6,419 bases of DNA from Actinomycetota bacterium (GCA_005787025.1 SYCH01000264.1:1-6419); one strand, 5' to 3'; positions 1-5,780 are shown, counted from the stretch's first letter. The notes: generated from the letters alone by a model not told the origin. Program-made: numbers and translations.

Positions 1-88
1 CCGCGGCCAGCGCACCCACACCAACGCTCGTACCCGCAAGGGCCCGAAGAAGACCGTTGCCAACAAGAAGAAGGCAGTGAGGAAGTAA
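1..88 (+). CDS. rpsM: 30S ribosomal protein S13, C-terminal end (partial)
   Basis: Only the last 28 codons are present. The reading frame starts at base 2 and ends at TAA 86-88. The visible peptide contains RGQRTHTNARTRKGPKK followed by a Lys-rich tail. This is the conserved C-terminal extension of S13, which contacts 16S rRNA in the 30S head and reaches toward the P-site tRNA. The gene precedes rpsK by 2 nt, as in the alpha operon of most bacteria. The Shine-Dalgarno sequence of rpsK (GAGGA, 79-83) lies inside the last codons of this gene, so translation of the two is probably coupled. The 5' part of the gene, and any S4-responsive operon leader, lie outside the window. Confidence 0.96.
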   Translation, partial: RGQRTHTNARTRKGPKKTVANKKKAVRK

Positions 89-90
89 TC

Positions 91-489
91 ATGGCGAAGC
101 CGAAGCCGGGCGGACGTCGCCCCCGTAAGCGCGAACGCAAGAACGTTGCCGTTGGTGTGTGCCACATCAAGTGCTCGTTCAACAACACCATCGTCAGTAT
201 CACCGACACCGAGGGCAACGTTCTGTCGTGGGCCTCGGGTGGAGGAGTCGGATTCAAGGGCTCGCGCAAGAGCACCCCGTTCGCTGCGCAACTCGCCGCC
301 GAGAAGGCCGCCAAGCTCGCCTTCGAGCAGGGCATGCGTCGCGTCGAAGTGCACGCCAAGGGTCCCGGGTCCGGTCGTGACACCGCGATTCGTTCGTTGC
401 AGAACACCGGCATCGAAGTGACCGGCATCAAGGACGTCACCCCCGTGCCCCACAACGGCTGCAAGTTGCCCAAGCGGAAGAGGAACTGA
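91..489 (+). CDS. rpsK: 30S ribosomal protein S11
   Basis: This is a 132-residue protein of normal length for bacterial S11, a component of the 30S platform that binds 16S rRNA near the E-site mRNA path and pairs with S18 and S6. The N-terminus is a basic tail (KPKPGGRRPRKRERK). It is followed by the core motif CSFNNTIVSITD (residues 28-39) and by the family signature GRDTAIRSLQNTGIEV (95-110), then IKDVTPVPHNGC (113-124). The end is the usual basic PKRKRN. The ATG at 91 is preceded by GAGGA at 79-83 with 7 nt spacing, which fixes the start. It lies 2 nt after rpsM and 3 nt before rpsD. The Shine-Dalgarno sequence of rpsD (GAGGA, 480-484) is inside its own last codons, which suggests tightly coupled translation. 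Confidence 0.98.
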   Translation: MAKPKPGGRRPRKRERKNVAVGVCHIKCSFNNTIVSITDTEGNVLSWASGGGVGFKGSRKSTPFAAQLAAEKAAKLAFEQGMRRVEVHAKGPGSGRDTAIRSLQNTGIEVTGIKDVTPVPHNGCKLPKRKRN

Positions 490-492
490 GAG

Positions 493-1110
493 ATGGCCCG
501 TTACACCGGTCCCAAGGTGCGCCTGTCGCGCCGCTTGAACACCAACTTGTTCGAGAACGAGAAGGGTCGCAAGGCCCTCGATCGTCGTCCTTTCCCCCCG
601 GGCCAGCACGGTCGCACCCGTCGTCGTTCGGCGGGCAGCGAGTACCTCGCTCAGCTCCAGGAGAAGCAGAAGGCCAAGTACATCTACGGCGTTCTCGAGC
701 GGCAGTTCCGCAAGACCTACGAAGAGGCCAACCGTCTCGCCGGTCCGACCGGTGAGAACCTGTTGCGTCTGCTCGAGCTTCGTCTCGACAACGTGGTGTA
801 CCGCGCCGGCTTCGCCAGCACGCGTCCGCAGGCTCGTCAGTTCGTCAGCCATGGCCTCGTCCTGGTCAACGGCAAGCGCCTGAACATCCCGAGCGCCCGC
901 GTCAAGAAGGGTGATGTCATCAGCTTGGCCACCAAGGCTCGCGACATGATCGTCATCCAGCACAACGTCGACACTCTCGACCGCTCCATCGTGGGTTGGC
1001 TCGAAGGTGGCGACGGCGGCAAGCAGGTCACGGTTCGCACCGAGCCGGCGCGTGAGCACATCGACGTGCCCGTGCGCGAACAGCTCATCGTCGAGCTCTA
1101 CTCGAAGTAA
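493..1110 (+). CDS. rpsD: 30S ribosomal protein S4 (zinc-free type)
   Basis: This 205-residue S4 is a primary 16S rRNA binding protein that nucleates assembly of the 30S body and lines the mRNA entry channel. The N-terminus MARYTGPKVRLSRR is the S4 signature start. PFPPGQHG lies at 33-40, and YIYGVLERQFRK at 63-74 is the conserved helical segment. The S4 RNA-binding domain spans about residues 95-155, with LDNVVYRAGFASTRPQARQ and VNGKRLNIPS. The C-terminus EQLIVELYSK is canonical. The protein has no cysteine at all, so it belongs to the form lacking the N-terminal four-Cys zinc site, like the E. coli and mycobacterial S4 proteins. The start is set by GAGGA at 480-484, 8 nt upstream. In E. coli, S4 represses the alpha operon post-transcriptionally; whether that holds here cannot be seen. 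Confidence 0.98.
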   Translation: MARYTGPKVRLSRRLNTNLFENEKGRKALDRRPFPPGQHGRTRRRSAGSEYLAQLQEKQKAKYIYGVLERQFRKTYEEANRLAGPTGENLLRLLELRLDNVVYRAGFASTRPQARQFVSHGLVLVNGKRLNIPSARVKKGDVISLATKARDMIVIQHNVDTLDRSIVGWLEGGDGGKQVTVRTEPAREHIDVPVREQLIVELYSK

Positions 1111-1154
1111 TCCAAACCAGTCAGTCCCCAACACCCGACGAACGGAAGAGACAC

Positions 1155-2087
1155 ATGCTCGTCATCCAGCGCCCCACAGTCGAAACCGAGAACGAGGAGT
1201 CGAGCAATCGGCAGTCGTTCTCCGTCGGCCCGCTAGAGCCCGGCTTCGGCCACACCATCGGTAACTCGTTGCGTCGAGTTCTGCTGTCGTCCATCCCGGG
1301 CGCCGCGATCACCATGGTGAAGTTCGACGAGGCCCTGCACGAGTTCGACACCATCCCCGGTGTCACCGAGGACGTCACCGACATCATCTTGAACCTCAAG
1401 GACGTCGTGCTCACCTCGACCGCCGATGAGCCGGTCACCATTCGCGTCGACGTGCGCGGACCCGCGGTCATCACGGCCGGCGACATCCGTTGCCCCGCCG
1501 AGGTCGAGATCCTGAACAAGGACCTCGTCATCGCCACGGTGAACGACAAGGGCCGTCTGGCCGTGGACCTCACGGTCGAGCAGGGTCGCGGCTACCTCAG
1601 CAGCGATCGTGGTTCGGGCAACGGCACCATCGGTGTCATCCCGATCGACGCCATCTTCTCGCCCGTGCGCCGCGTCATGTTCGACGTGCAGCCGACGCGC
1701 GTCGAGCAGAGCACCAACTACGACAAGCTCGTGATCGACATCGAGACCGACGGCACCATCACCCCGCGCGAGGCCCTGGCCTCGGCCGGCGCCACACTGC
1801 GATCGCTGGTGGACCTGGTGGCCAATCTGTCCGACGAGCCCAAGGGTCTCGAGTTGGGAGAAGTCATCCAGGCCGGTGCCACCAGCCCGGATCTCGACAT
1901 CGCCATCGAGGATCTCGACCTGTCCGAGCGACCCCGCAACTGTCTGAAGCGCGCCCAGGTGAACACCATCGGCGAGTTGCTCAGCAAGACCGAGGACGAC
2001 CTTCTCAACATCACCAACTTCGGCCAGAAGAGCCTCGACGAGGTCAAGCAGAAGCTCGATGAGCGCGGCTTGTCCCTGCGCGGCTGA
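1155..2087 (+). CDS. rpoA: DNA-directed RNA polymerase alpha subunit
   Basis: This 310-residue alpha subunit dimerises to start assembly of core RNA polymerase and recognises UP elements and activators. The N-terminal domain (about 1-228) shows PLEPGFGHTIGNSLRRVLL (26-44), the dimerisation and beta-binding region, then HEFDTIPGVTEDVTDIILN (62-80). A short linker leads to the C-terminal domain (about 250-308) with ERPRNCLKRAQVNTIGELL. The E. coli DNA-contact residues R265, N268, C269, G296, K298 and S299 are all matched, at R259, N262, C263, G290, K292 and S293. UP-element or A-tract recognition is therefore probably intact. The protein stops right after RGLSLRG and lacks the C-terminal tail seen in E. 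coli (329 aa) and the longer one in mycobacteria. The Shine-Dalgarno sequence GGAAGAG (1144-1150) supports the ATG. The 44-nt gap after rpsD shows no hairpin. Confidence 0.98.
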   Translation: MLVIQRPTVETENEESSNRQSFSVGPLEPGFGHTIGNSLRRVLLSSIPGAAITMVKFDEALHEFDTIPGVTEDVTDIILNLKDVVLTSTADEPVTIRVDVRGPAVITAGDIRCPAEVEILNKDLVIATVNDKGRLAVDLTVEQGRGYLSSDRGSGNGTIGVIPIDAIFSPVRRVMFDVQPTRVEQSTNYDKLVIDIETDGTITPREALASAGATLRSLVDLVANLSDEPKGLELGEVIQAGATSPDLDIAIEDLDLSERPRNCLKRAQVNTIGELLSKTEDDLLNITNFGQKSLDEVKQKLDERGLSLRG

Positions 2088-2119
2088 CATTCACGAATCA
2101 CAGACGAAAGAACATCACC

Positions 2120-2491
2120 ATGCCCGCAACACCTCGCCGCGCCCGTAAGTTCGGTGGCAGCTCCGCTCACCAGAAGTTGATGATGGCCAACCTGGCCGCC
2201 TCGCTCATCGCCGCCGAGGCCATCGAGACCACCGAGGCCAAGGCCAAGGCTCTGCGCCCCATCGCCGAGAAGCTCATCACCAAGGCCAAGAAGGCGCAAG
2301 ATGGTGACGCCACCAGCATCCACCGCATCCGTCAGATCCAGGGTTACCTCGGCGACAAGGAGATGACCCACAAGTTGGTGTCCGAGGTCGCGCCGCGTTA
2401 TCTCGAGCGCAACGGTGGCTACCTGCGCATCCTCAAGCTCGGACCGCGTCAGGGCGACAACGCGCCCATGGCGCGCATCGAACTCGTCTGA
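2120..2491 (+). CDS. rplQ: 50S ribosomal protein L17
   Basis: This 123-residue L17 is a 50S protein that sits near the polypeptide exit tunnel. It has the conserved core FGGSSAHQKLMMANLAASL (11-29), the hallmark TTEAKAKALRPIAEKLITKAKK (split across 38-59), GYLGDKE (75-81) and the C-terminal block GGYLRILKLGPRQGDNAPMARIEL (99-122). The N-terminus (MPATPRRARKFGG) replaces the usual MRHRKxGRKLGR and is the most divergent part. The start is preceded by GAAAG (2106-2110), 9 nt upstream. This would pair with the CUUUC end of a standard anti-Shine-Dalgarno tail rather than with its CCUCC core. It is the last gene of the alpha operon. A strong hairpin 59 nt after its stop, inside truA, may end most transcripts. 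Confidence 0.97.
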   Translation: MPATPRRARKFGGSSAHQKLMMANLAASLIAAEAIETTEAKAKALRPIAEKLITKAKKAQDGDATSIHRIRQIQGYLGDKEMTHKLVSEVAPRYLERNGGYLRILKLGPRQGDNAPMARIELV

Positions 2492-2528
2492 TCGGTCGCC
2501 GACGACCCGTTCGTCGCCCGAACCCACC

Positions 2529-2533
2529 GAGGA
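2529..2533 (+). promoter_or_regulatory. ribosome binding site of truA
   Basis: GAGGA ends 7 nt before the ATG at 2541. It decides the start of truA. The open frame extends upstream to an ATG at 2415 inside rplQ, but those codons overlap a real ribosomal protein gene in another frame and give an unrelated peptide. Starting at 2541 places the first conserved strand (ARLSVAYDG) at residues 11-19. Confidence 0.7.
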
Positions 2534-2540
2534 CAACCGA

Positions 2541-3383
2541 ATGAACGTGAACGAGCCCGCCACCCGGCGGGCTCGTTTGTCGGTGGCCTACGACGGATCG
2601 CAGTTCCACGGGTTCGCCATCAACGACGGTGTGCGAACCGTGGCCGGTGCGTTGACCGAGGCGCTGGCGCTCGTCGTGCGTCGACCGGTCGCGATCACCG
2701 GAGCCGGTCGCACCGACGCCGGCGTGCACGCCTGGGATCAGGTGGTCAGTTGCGACCTGCCCGGCGACCTCGACATCGACGCGTTGCCACGCCGACTCAC
2801 CAAGATGTGCGCACCCGGCATCGTGGTTCGCGCCGCGGCATGGACGAACGACCCCGAGTTCGATGCCCGCTTCTCGGCTTCGTGGCGCCGGTATCGGTAC
2901 ACGATCCTGAACGATCCCACGTCGGATCCGTTTCTCGCGCCCACGGTGTGGCACGTCGCCACGCCGTTGAACCTCGACCTCATGCGGTTGGCGTGCGATC
3001 CGTTGATGGGGGAGCACGATTTCTCGGCGTTTTGTCGCAAACCCAAGTTGAGCCGGGATCAGGTGGAGCGGGGGGATCCCGGCCCGAGCATGTTCCGCCG
3101 GGTGACCGTGGCCCGATGGTCCGAGCATGTCAGCGACCATGGGGCGCGACTGTTGCGGTTCGAGATTCAGGCCAACGCCTTCTGTCATCAGATGGTGCGG
3201 TCCATCGTGGGCACCCTGGTCGACGTGGGCGGGGGGAAGATGTCGCCGGGTGGCGTTTCGGGGGTACTGCGTTCCAAGGAACGCTCGGCCGCGGGCACGG
3301 TGGCACCCCCGCAAGGTCTCACCCTCTGGGAAGTGGGGTACCCCGATGGCCCGGCCCCGAAACGGACCGCGACCGACGGCTGA
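2541..3383 (+). CDS. truA: tRNA pseudouridine(38-40) synthase TruA
   Basis: TruA isomerises uridine to pseudouridine at positions 38-40 of the anticodon arm of many tRNAs in the cytoplasm and needs no cofactor. The 280-residue protein has the N-terminal motif VAYDGSQFHGFA (15-26), RTVAGAL, and the catalytic loop GAGRTDAGVHAW (54-65) with the nucleophile at D59, equivalent to D60 in E. coli. The second half has FDARFSASWRRYRY (107-120), with its conserved active-site tyrosine, then GEHDFSAFCR (157-166), NAFCHQMVRSIVGTLVDVG (212-230) and APPQGLTLWEVGYP (255-268). The loop at about 167-186 (KPKLSRDQVERGDPGPSMFR) looks longer than in E. coli TruA. Codon choice (more TTG, CGG, GGG) is less biased than in the flanking ribosomal genes, as expected for a weakly expressed enzyme. 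It follows rplQ by 49 nt. RNA hairpins lie at both ends of the gene. Confidence 0.96.
   Translation: MNVNEPATRRARLSVAYDGSQFHGFAINDGVRTVAGALTEALALVVRRPVAITGAGRTDAGVHAWDQVVSCDLPGDLDIDALPRRLTKMCAPGIVVRAAAWTNDPEFDARFSASWRRYRYTILNDPTSDPFLAPTVWHVATPLNLDLMRLACDPLMGEHDFSAFCRKPKLSRDQVERGDPGPSMFRRVTVARWSEHVSDHGARLLRFEIQANAFCHQMVRSIVGTLVDVGGGKMSPGGVSGVLRSKERSAAGTVAPPQGLTLWEVGYPDGPAPKRTATDG
2550..2578 (+). terminator. strong hairpin inside truA codons 4-13 (terminator-like or attenuator)
   Basis: Bases 2550-2561 pair perfectly with 2566-2577, giving a 12-bp stem with 9 G-C pairs and a 4-nt loop ACCC. A G-T wobble can be added at 2549/2578. The stem is followed by TTTGT if the last pairs open, so the U-tract is short. 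It lies 59 nt after the rplQ stop and 9 nt after the start of the truA ATG. It could terminate the alpha operon transcript, lower ribosome loading on truA, or both. The pairing is seen directly; the function is inferred. The truA peptide at this point is a variable N-terminal leader, so coding constraint on these bases should be low. Confidence 0.6.
3052..3083. repeat. 9-bp perfect inverted repeat inside truA
   Basis: GCCGGGATC at 3052-3060 is the exact reverse complement of GATCCCGGC at 3075-3083, separated by 14 purine-rich nt. It lies in the part of truA encoding the extended loop around residues 171-181. It could form an mRNA hairpin but has no T-tract. It may be chance in GC-rich sequence. 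Confidence 0.4.
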
Positions 3384-3408
3384 CAACCCGTGGCGAACGG
3401 TCGTTTTT
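3370..3408 (+). terminator. possible intrinsic terminator spanning the truA stop codon
   Basis: CGACCG (3370-3375) pairs with CGGTCG (3398-3403), and the inner ACGG (3376-3379) pairs with CCGT (3388-3391), leaving a 6-nt bulge on the 3' side. The stem is followed at once by TTTTT (3404-3408). The arrangement fits an intrinsic terminator for truA transcripts that overlaps the last codons and the TGA. The 6-nt bulge makes the stem imperfect, so the call is tentative. It would separate truA from rplM. Confidence 0.42.
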
Positions 3409-3422
3409 CCCCCGTTTGCCCG

Positions 3423-3428
3423 TATCCT
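3423..3428 (+). promoter_or_regulatory. weak candidate -10 box for rplM-rpsI-glmM
   Basis: TATCCT fits the TAnnnT pattern of actinobacterial housekeeping -10 boxes. It sits in the only sizeable gap between truA and rplM, after the possible terminator. No convincing -35 element lies 16-19 nt upstream (the sequence there is around GGTCGTTT). If used, transcription would begin near 3435 and leave a leader of about 50 nt. Context supports a promoter in this gap more than the motif itself does. Confidence 0.28.
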
Positions 3429-3431
3429 TCT

Positions 3432-3461
3432 CCGGTCCCCATCGGACCGGTCGTCCGGGGA
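3432..3461 (+). promoter_or_regulatory. rplM leader with two competing hairpins
   Basis: Hairpin A pairs 3432-3438 (CCGGTCC) with 3444-3450 (GGACCGG) around a 5-nt loop. Hairpin B pairs 3436-3440 (TCCCC) with 3457-3461 (GGGGA) and 3444-3446 with 3454-3456, leaving a 3-nt bulge. The two share bases and cannot form together. Neither covers the Shine-Dalgarno sequence at 3471. In E. coli and in Firmicutes, L13 controls its own operon through the rplM leader, so a similar role is possible here, but no sequence match to a described leader was recognised. Confidence 0.3.
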
Positions 3462-3470
3462 AACATTCGT

Positions 3471-3475
3471 GAAAG
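3471..3475 (+). promoter_or_regulatory. ribosome binding site of rplM
   Basis: GAAAG lies 8 nt before the ATG at 3484. The open frame reaches back to 3127 inside truA, so this site and the L13 family N-terminus decide the start. The same GAAAG type of site precedes rplQ. It would pair with the CUUUC end of the 16S rRNA tail rather than with the CCUCC core. Confidence 0.5.
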
Positions 3476-3483
3476 AAGCACCA

Positions 3484-3930
3484 ATGAGCACCTATTCGCC
3501 AAAGGCCAGTGAGATCACCCGCGAGTGGCACATCCTCGATGCCGAGGGCATGATCCTCGGTCGTCTGTGCACCGAGGCCGCCCGCCTGCTGCGCGGCAAG
3601 CACAAGCCGACGTTCGCCCCGCACATCGACACCGGTGATCACGTGATCATCATCAACGTCGACAAGATCGTGCTCACCTCGGGTAAGGCCGACACCCGCA
3701 TGGTCTACAACTATTCGGGATACCCCGGTGGCCTGAAGAGTGAGACCTTCGGAAACCTGCTCGCGCGTCGTCCTGACGAAGCCATCCGAGGTGCCGTGCG
3801 CGGCATGTTGCCCAAGGGTCCGCTCGGACGCCAGATGATCAAGAAGTTGAAGGTCTACACCGGAGCCGAGCACCCGCACGGTGCGCAGAATCCGACCGTC
3901 CGCAACATCGACCACGCCAAAGCCCGCTGA
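3484..3930 (+). CDS. rplM: 50S ribosomal protein L13
   Basis: This 148-residue protein is normal in length for L13, an early-assembling 50S protein that binds 23S rRNA. It shows REWHILDAEGMILGRLCTE (13-31), RGKHKPTFAPHIDTGDHV (37-54), INVDKIVLTSGK (57-68), YNYSGYPGGLK (75-85), the family signature from about 104 to 126 (AVRGMLPKGPLGRQMIKKL), and a closing VYTGAEHPHGAQNP (124-137). ATG 3484 gives the standard N-terminus, whereas upstream extension would run into truA sequence. It pairs with rpsI 23 nt downstream, the near-universal rplM-rpsI arrangement, and glmM follows. Its leader carries alternative hairpins that might mediate autoregulation. Confidence 0.97.
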   Translation: MSTYSPKASEITREWHILDAEGMILGRLCTEAARLLRGKHKPTFAPHIDTGDHVIIINVDKIVLTSGKADTRMVYNYSGYPGGLKSETFGNLLARRPDEAIRGAVRGMLPKGPLGRQMIKKLKVYTGAEHPHGAQNPTVRNIDHAKAR

Positions 3931-3953
3931 ACGAGTTCAAGGAAGACATCGCA

Positions 3954-4346
3954 ATGAGCAAGCCTCTCACCCAGACCACCGGCCGTCGCAAGGAGTCGGT
4001 GGCCCGCGTTCGCGTGCGCCCCGGCACCGGCAAGTTCACCGTGAACGGTAAGCCGCTCAACGTGTACTTCTGCACCGCGACCCAGCAGAACTCGGCGATC
4101 GAAGCGCTCCGCGTCACCAACACCCTCGAGCAGTACGACGTCGACGCCACCATCCATGGCGGCGGAGTCACCGGTCAGTCCGGCGCGATGCGCATGGGCT
4201 TGGCCCGTTCACTCGTCGAGATCGATCCCGAATCGCGCCCGGCTTTGAAGAAGGCCGGTCTTCTCACTCGTGACTCGCGTCGCAAGGAGAGCAAGAAGTA
4301 CGGCCTCAAGAAGGCTCGTAAGGCGCCGCAGTACACGAAGCGCTGA
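3954..4346 (+). CDS. rpsI: 30S ribosomal protein S9
   Basis: This 130-residue S9 belongs to the 30S head, and its C-terminal tail reaches the P-site tRNA. It shows TGRRKESVARVRVRPGTGKF (9-28), INVNGKP-type sequence at 29-34, HGGGVTGQSGAMRMGLARSL (68-87), then SRPALKKAGLLTRDSRRKE (94-112) and a basic end KKARKAPQYTKR. The last residue R130 matches the conserved C-terminal Arg that contacts P-site tRNA. The preceding TK replaces the more usual SK. The Shine-Dalgarno sequence AAGGA (3939-3943) lies 10 nt before the ATG. The gene ends 12 nt before glmM in the same reading frame, with only four sense codons between the TGA and the glmM ATG. Confidence 0.97.
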   Translation: MSKPLTQTTGRRKESVARVRVRPGTGKFTVNGKPLNVYFCTATQQNSAIEALRVTNTLEQYDVDATIHGGGVTGQSGAMRMGLARSLVEIDPESRPALKKAGLLTRDSRRKESKKYGLKKARKAPQYTKR

Positions 4347-4358
4347 TCGCGGAATCAG

Positions 4359-5726
4359 ATGTCGGGCGTCAGCAAGTCGCCCCATCCCGGCTTCGGCACC
4401 GACGGTGTGCGGGGTCAGGCGATCGTCGAGGTGTCACCCGAATACGTCATGGCTCTGGGCCGTGCCGTGGCGCGCGTTCTTCGGCCGAGCCGAGTCGTCC
4501 TCGGTCGTGATCCCCGGGTATCCGGACCCATCCTGGAAGCCGCGTTCTCCGCGGGTGCCTCCGCCGAGGGCGTGACGGTCGAGGAATTCGGCGTCCTGCC
4601 CACGCCGGCGTTGGCCATGATCTCGCGACGGGAGGACGTTCCGGCCATCGTCATCACGGCCTCGCACAACAAGTACACCGACAACGGCGTGAAGGTCTTC
4701 GCCGCTGGTGGTCGCAAATTGCCCGACCATCAGGAACGCGCCATCGAGGCCGAGACGTGGCGCATTCTCGACGATGGGACCGGCCCGATCCCGCGCGATC
4801 TGGAAGTAGGGGTGGTCATGCGACGCAGCGACGGCGTCACCATGTACGTCGACCACCTCGTCGAGATCTTCGGCGAGGGATCACTCGCCGGATTGCGGGT
4901 GGTCATCGACACGGCGAACGGAGCGATGAGCAAGGTCGCACCGTTGCTGTTGCAACGTCTCGGTGCCGACGTGATCACCATGAACGACGCGCCCGACGGC
5001 ACGAACATCAACGACAAGTGCGGAGCCACGGCGCCGCAGGCGTTGTGCGATTTCATCAGCGGAACCGGAACAGGAATCTCGGTCGACATGGGTTTCGCGT
5101 TCGACGGCGACGGAGATCGACTGATCGCCGTCGACGAGAACGGTCGAGTCGTCGACGGCGATCGATTGATCGCGTTGTCGGCTCTCGACCGGCGCGATGC
5201 CGGCACGCTCGCGGGCGACACCGTGGTGGTCACCGTGATGTCGAACCTGGGGTTCCACCGAGCGATGGCAGGTGCGGGCATTTCGGTGGTCACCACCGGG
5301 GTCGGTGATCGATCGGTGCTCGACGCGATGGAAGCCGGCGGTTACGTGCTCGGGGGTGAACAAAGCGGACACATCATTCATCGTGATCACGCCACGACCG
5401 GCGACGGTTTGCTGGCGGCGGTGGTGTTGGCGCGCATGATGCGTCGCCGGGGTGGGCGGTTCTCGCAAGTCGCCTCGTCGGTGATGCACAGCTTGCCCCA
5501 GGTACTGAGGAACGTGCGGGTGGCTCGCCGTCCCGATGACGTGGCCGGGTTGTTGTCCGCCGAGATCGCCGCCGAAGAAGCACAGTTGGGCGTCAACGGA
5601 CGGGTGTTGGTGCGGTCATCGGGAACCGAGCCGGTGGTACGCGTGATGGTGGAGGCCGGAACCCCGGAACTGGCCGATGCCGTGGCCGAGCGCCTGGTGG
5701 CAGCGGCTCTCGACAAGTGCCGTTGA
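4359..5726 (+). CDS. glmM: phosphoglucosamine mutase
   Basis: GlmM converts glucosamine-6-phosphate to glucosamine-1-phosphate in the cytoplasm, feeding GlmU and UDP-GlcNAc for peptidoglycan. The 455-residue protein has the usual four-domain length. FGTDGVRG is at 12-19. The phosphoserine loop VITASHNKYTDNGVKVF (98-114) contains the acceptor S102, the same number as in E. coli. The Mg-binding loop FDGDGDRL is at 248-255 with D249, D251 and D253. The sugar-specificity loop GGEQSGHI is at 332-339, and the phosphate-binding loop RSSGTEPVVRVMVEA is at 419-433. GEQSG with the final SSGTEP loop favours GlmM over phosphomannomutase. No alternative start lies between the rpsI stop and FGTDG, so ATG 4359 is used. 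Its only Shine-Dalgarno-like sequence, GGAA (4351-4354), is just 4 nt away, so expression probably depends on coupling to rpsI translation. The next gene is a GlmS-like enzyme of the preceding pathway step. Confidence 0.97.
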   Translation: MSGVSKSPHPGFGTDGVRGQAIVEVSPEYVMALGRAVARVLRPSRVVLGRDPRVSGPILEAAFSAGASAEGVTVEEFGVLPTPALAMISRREDVPAIVITASHNKYTDNGVKVFAAGGRKLPDHQERAIEAETWRILDDGTGPIPRDLEVGVVMRRSDGVTMYVDHLVEIFGEGSLAGLRVVIDTANGAMSKVAPLLLQRLGADVITMNDAPDGTNINDKCGATAPQALCDFISGTGTGISVDMGFAFDGDGDRLIAVDENGRVVDGDRLIALSALDRRDAGTLAGDTVVVTVMSNLGFHRAMAGAGISVVTTGVGDRSVLDAMEAGGYVLGGEQSGHIIHRDHATTGDGLLAAVVLARMMRRRGGRFSQVASSVMHSLPQVLRNVRVARRPDDVAGLLSAEIAAEEAQLGVNGRVLVRSSGTEPVVRVMVEAGTPELADAVAERLVAAALDKCR

Positions 5727-5767
5727 CGCGCGGTCCCGCGTGCCTCCCGGCGGTTCGGACGCCTCGG

Positions 5768-5773
5768 TAACCT
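5768..5773 (+). promoter_or_regulatory. candidate -10 box for a leaderless GlmS-like mRNA
   Basis: TAACCT fits TAnnnT and ends exactly 7 nt before the ATG at 5781, which would put the transcription start at or next to the A of the ATG. No Shine-Dalgarno-like purine run exists in the 54 nt between glmM and this gene. Both points fit the leaderless transcripts common in Actinobacteria. The -35 region (about 5744-5750, CTCCCGG) is not recognisable, which is often so for such promoters. Confidence 0.42.
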
Positions 5774-5780
5774 GACCGTC

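Noticed and set aside
1233..2090. 285-codon open frame on the minus strand opposite rpoA
   Set aside because: It mirrors the strongly supported rpoA. Its low-complexity Val/Asp/Gly-rich peptide is typical of an antisense shadow in GC-rich DNA, and no family was recognised.
2500..2516. 6-bp hairpin (CGACGA/TCGTCG) between rplQ and truA as the rplQ terminator
   Set aside because: The stem is short, is followed by GC-rich sequence with no T-tract, and is far weaker than the hairpin at 2550-2578.
2415..2540. N-terminal extension of truA back to ATG 2415
   Set aside because: These codons overlap the end of rplQ in a different frame and give a Ser/Arg-rich peptide absent from TruA. GAGGA 7 nt before ATG 2541 fits better.
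3127..3483. Long N-terminal extension of rplM into truA
   Set aside because: The extension is out-of-frame truA sequence. ATG 3484 gives the normal L13 N-terminus and length.
2433..3491. 352-codon open frame on the minus strand opposite truA
   Set aside because: The translation is Arg/Gly/His-rich with no recognisable motif, and truA on the other strand carries all family motifs. It is a shadow frame.
4881..5489. 202-codon minus-strand frame opposite glmM
   Set aside because: It is an His/Arg/Asp-rich shadow of the glmM coding sequence with no ribosome binding site or motif.
5726..5741. Small hairpin (ACGCG/CGCGT) after glmM as a terminator
   Set aside because: There are only 5 bp and no T-tract, so it is expected by chance at this GC content.
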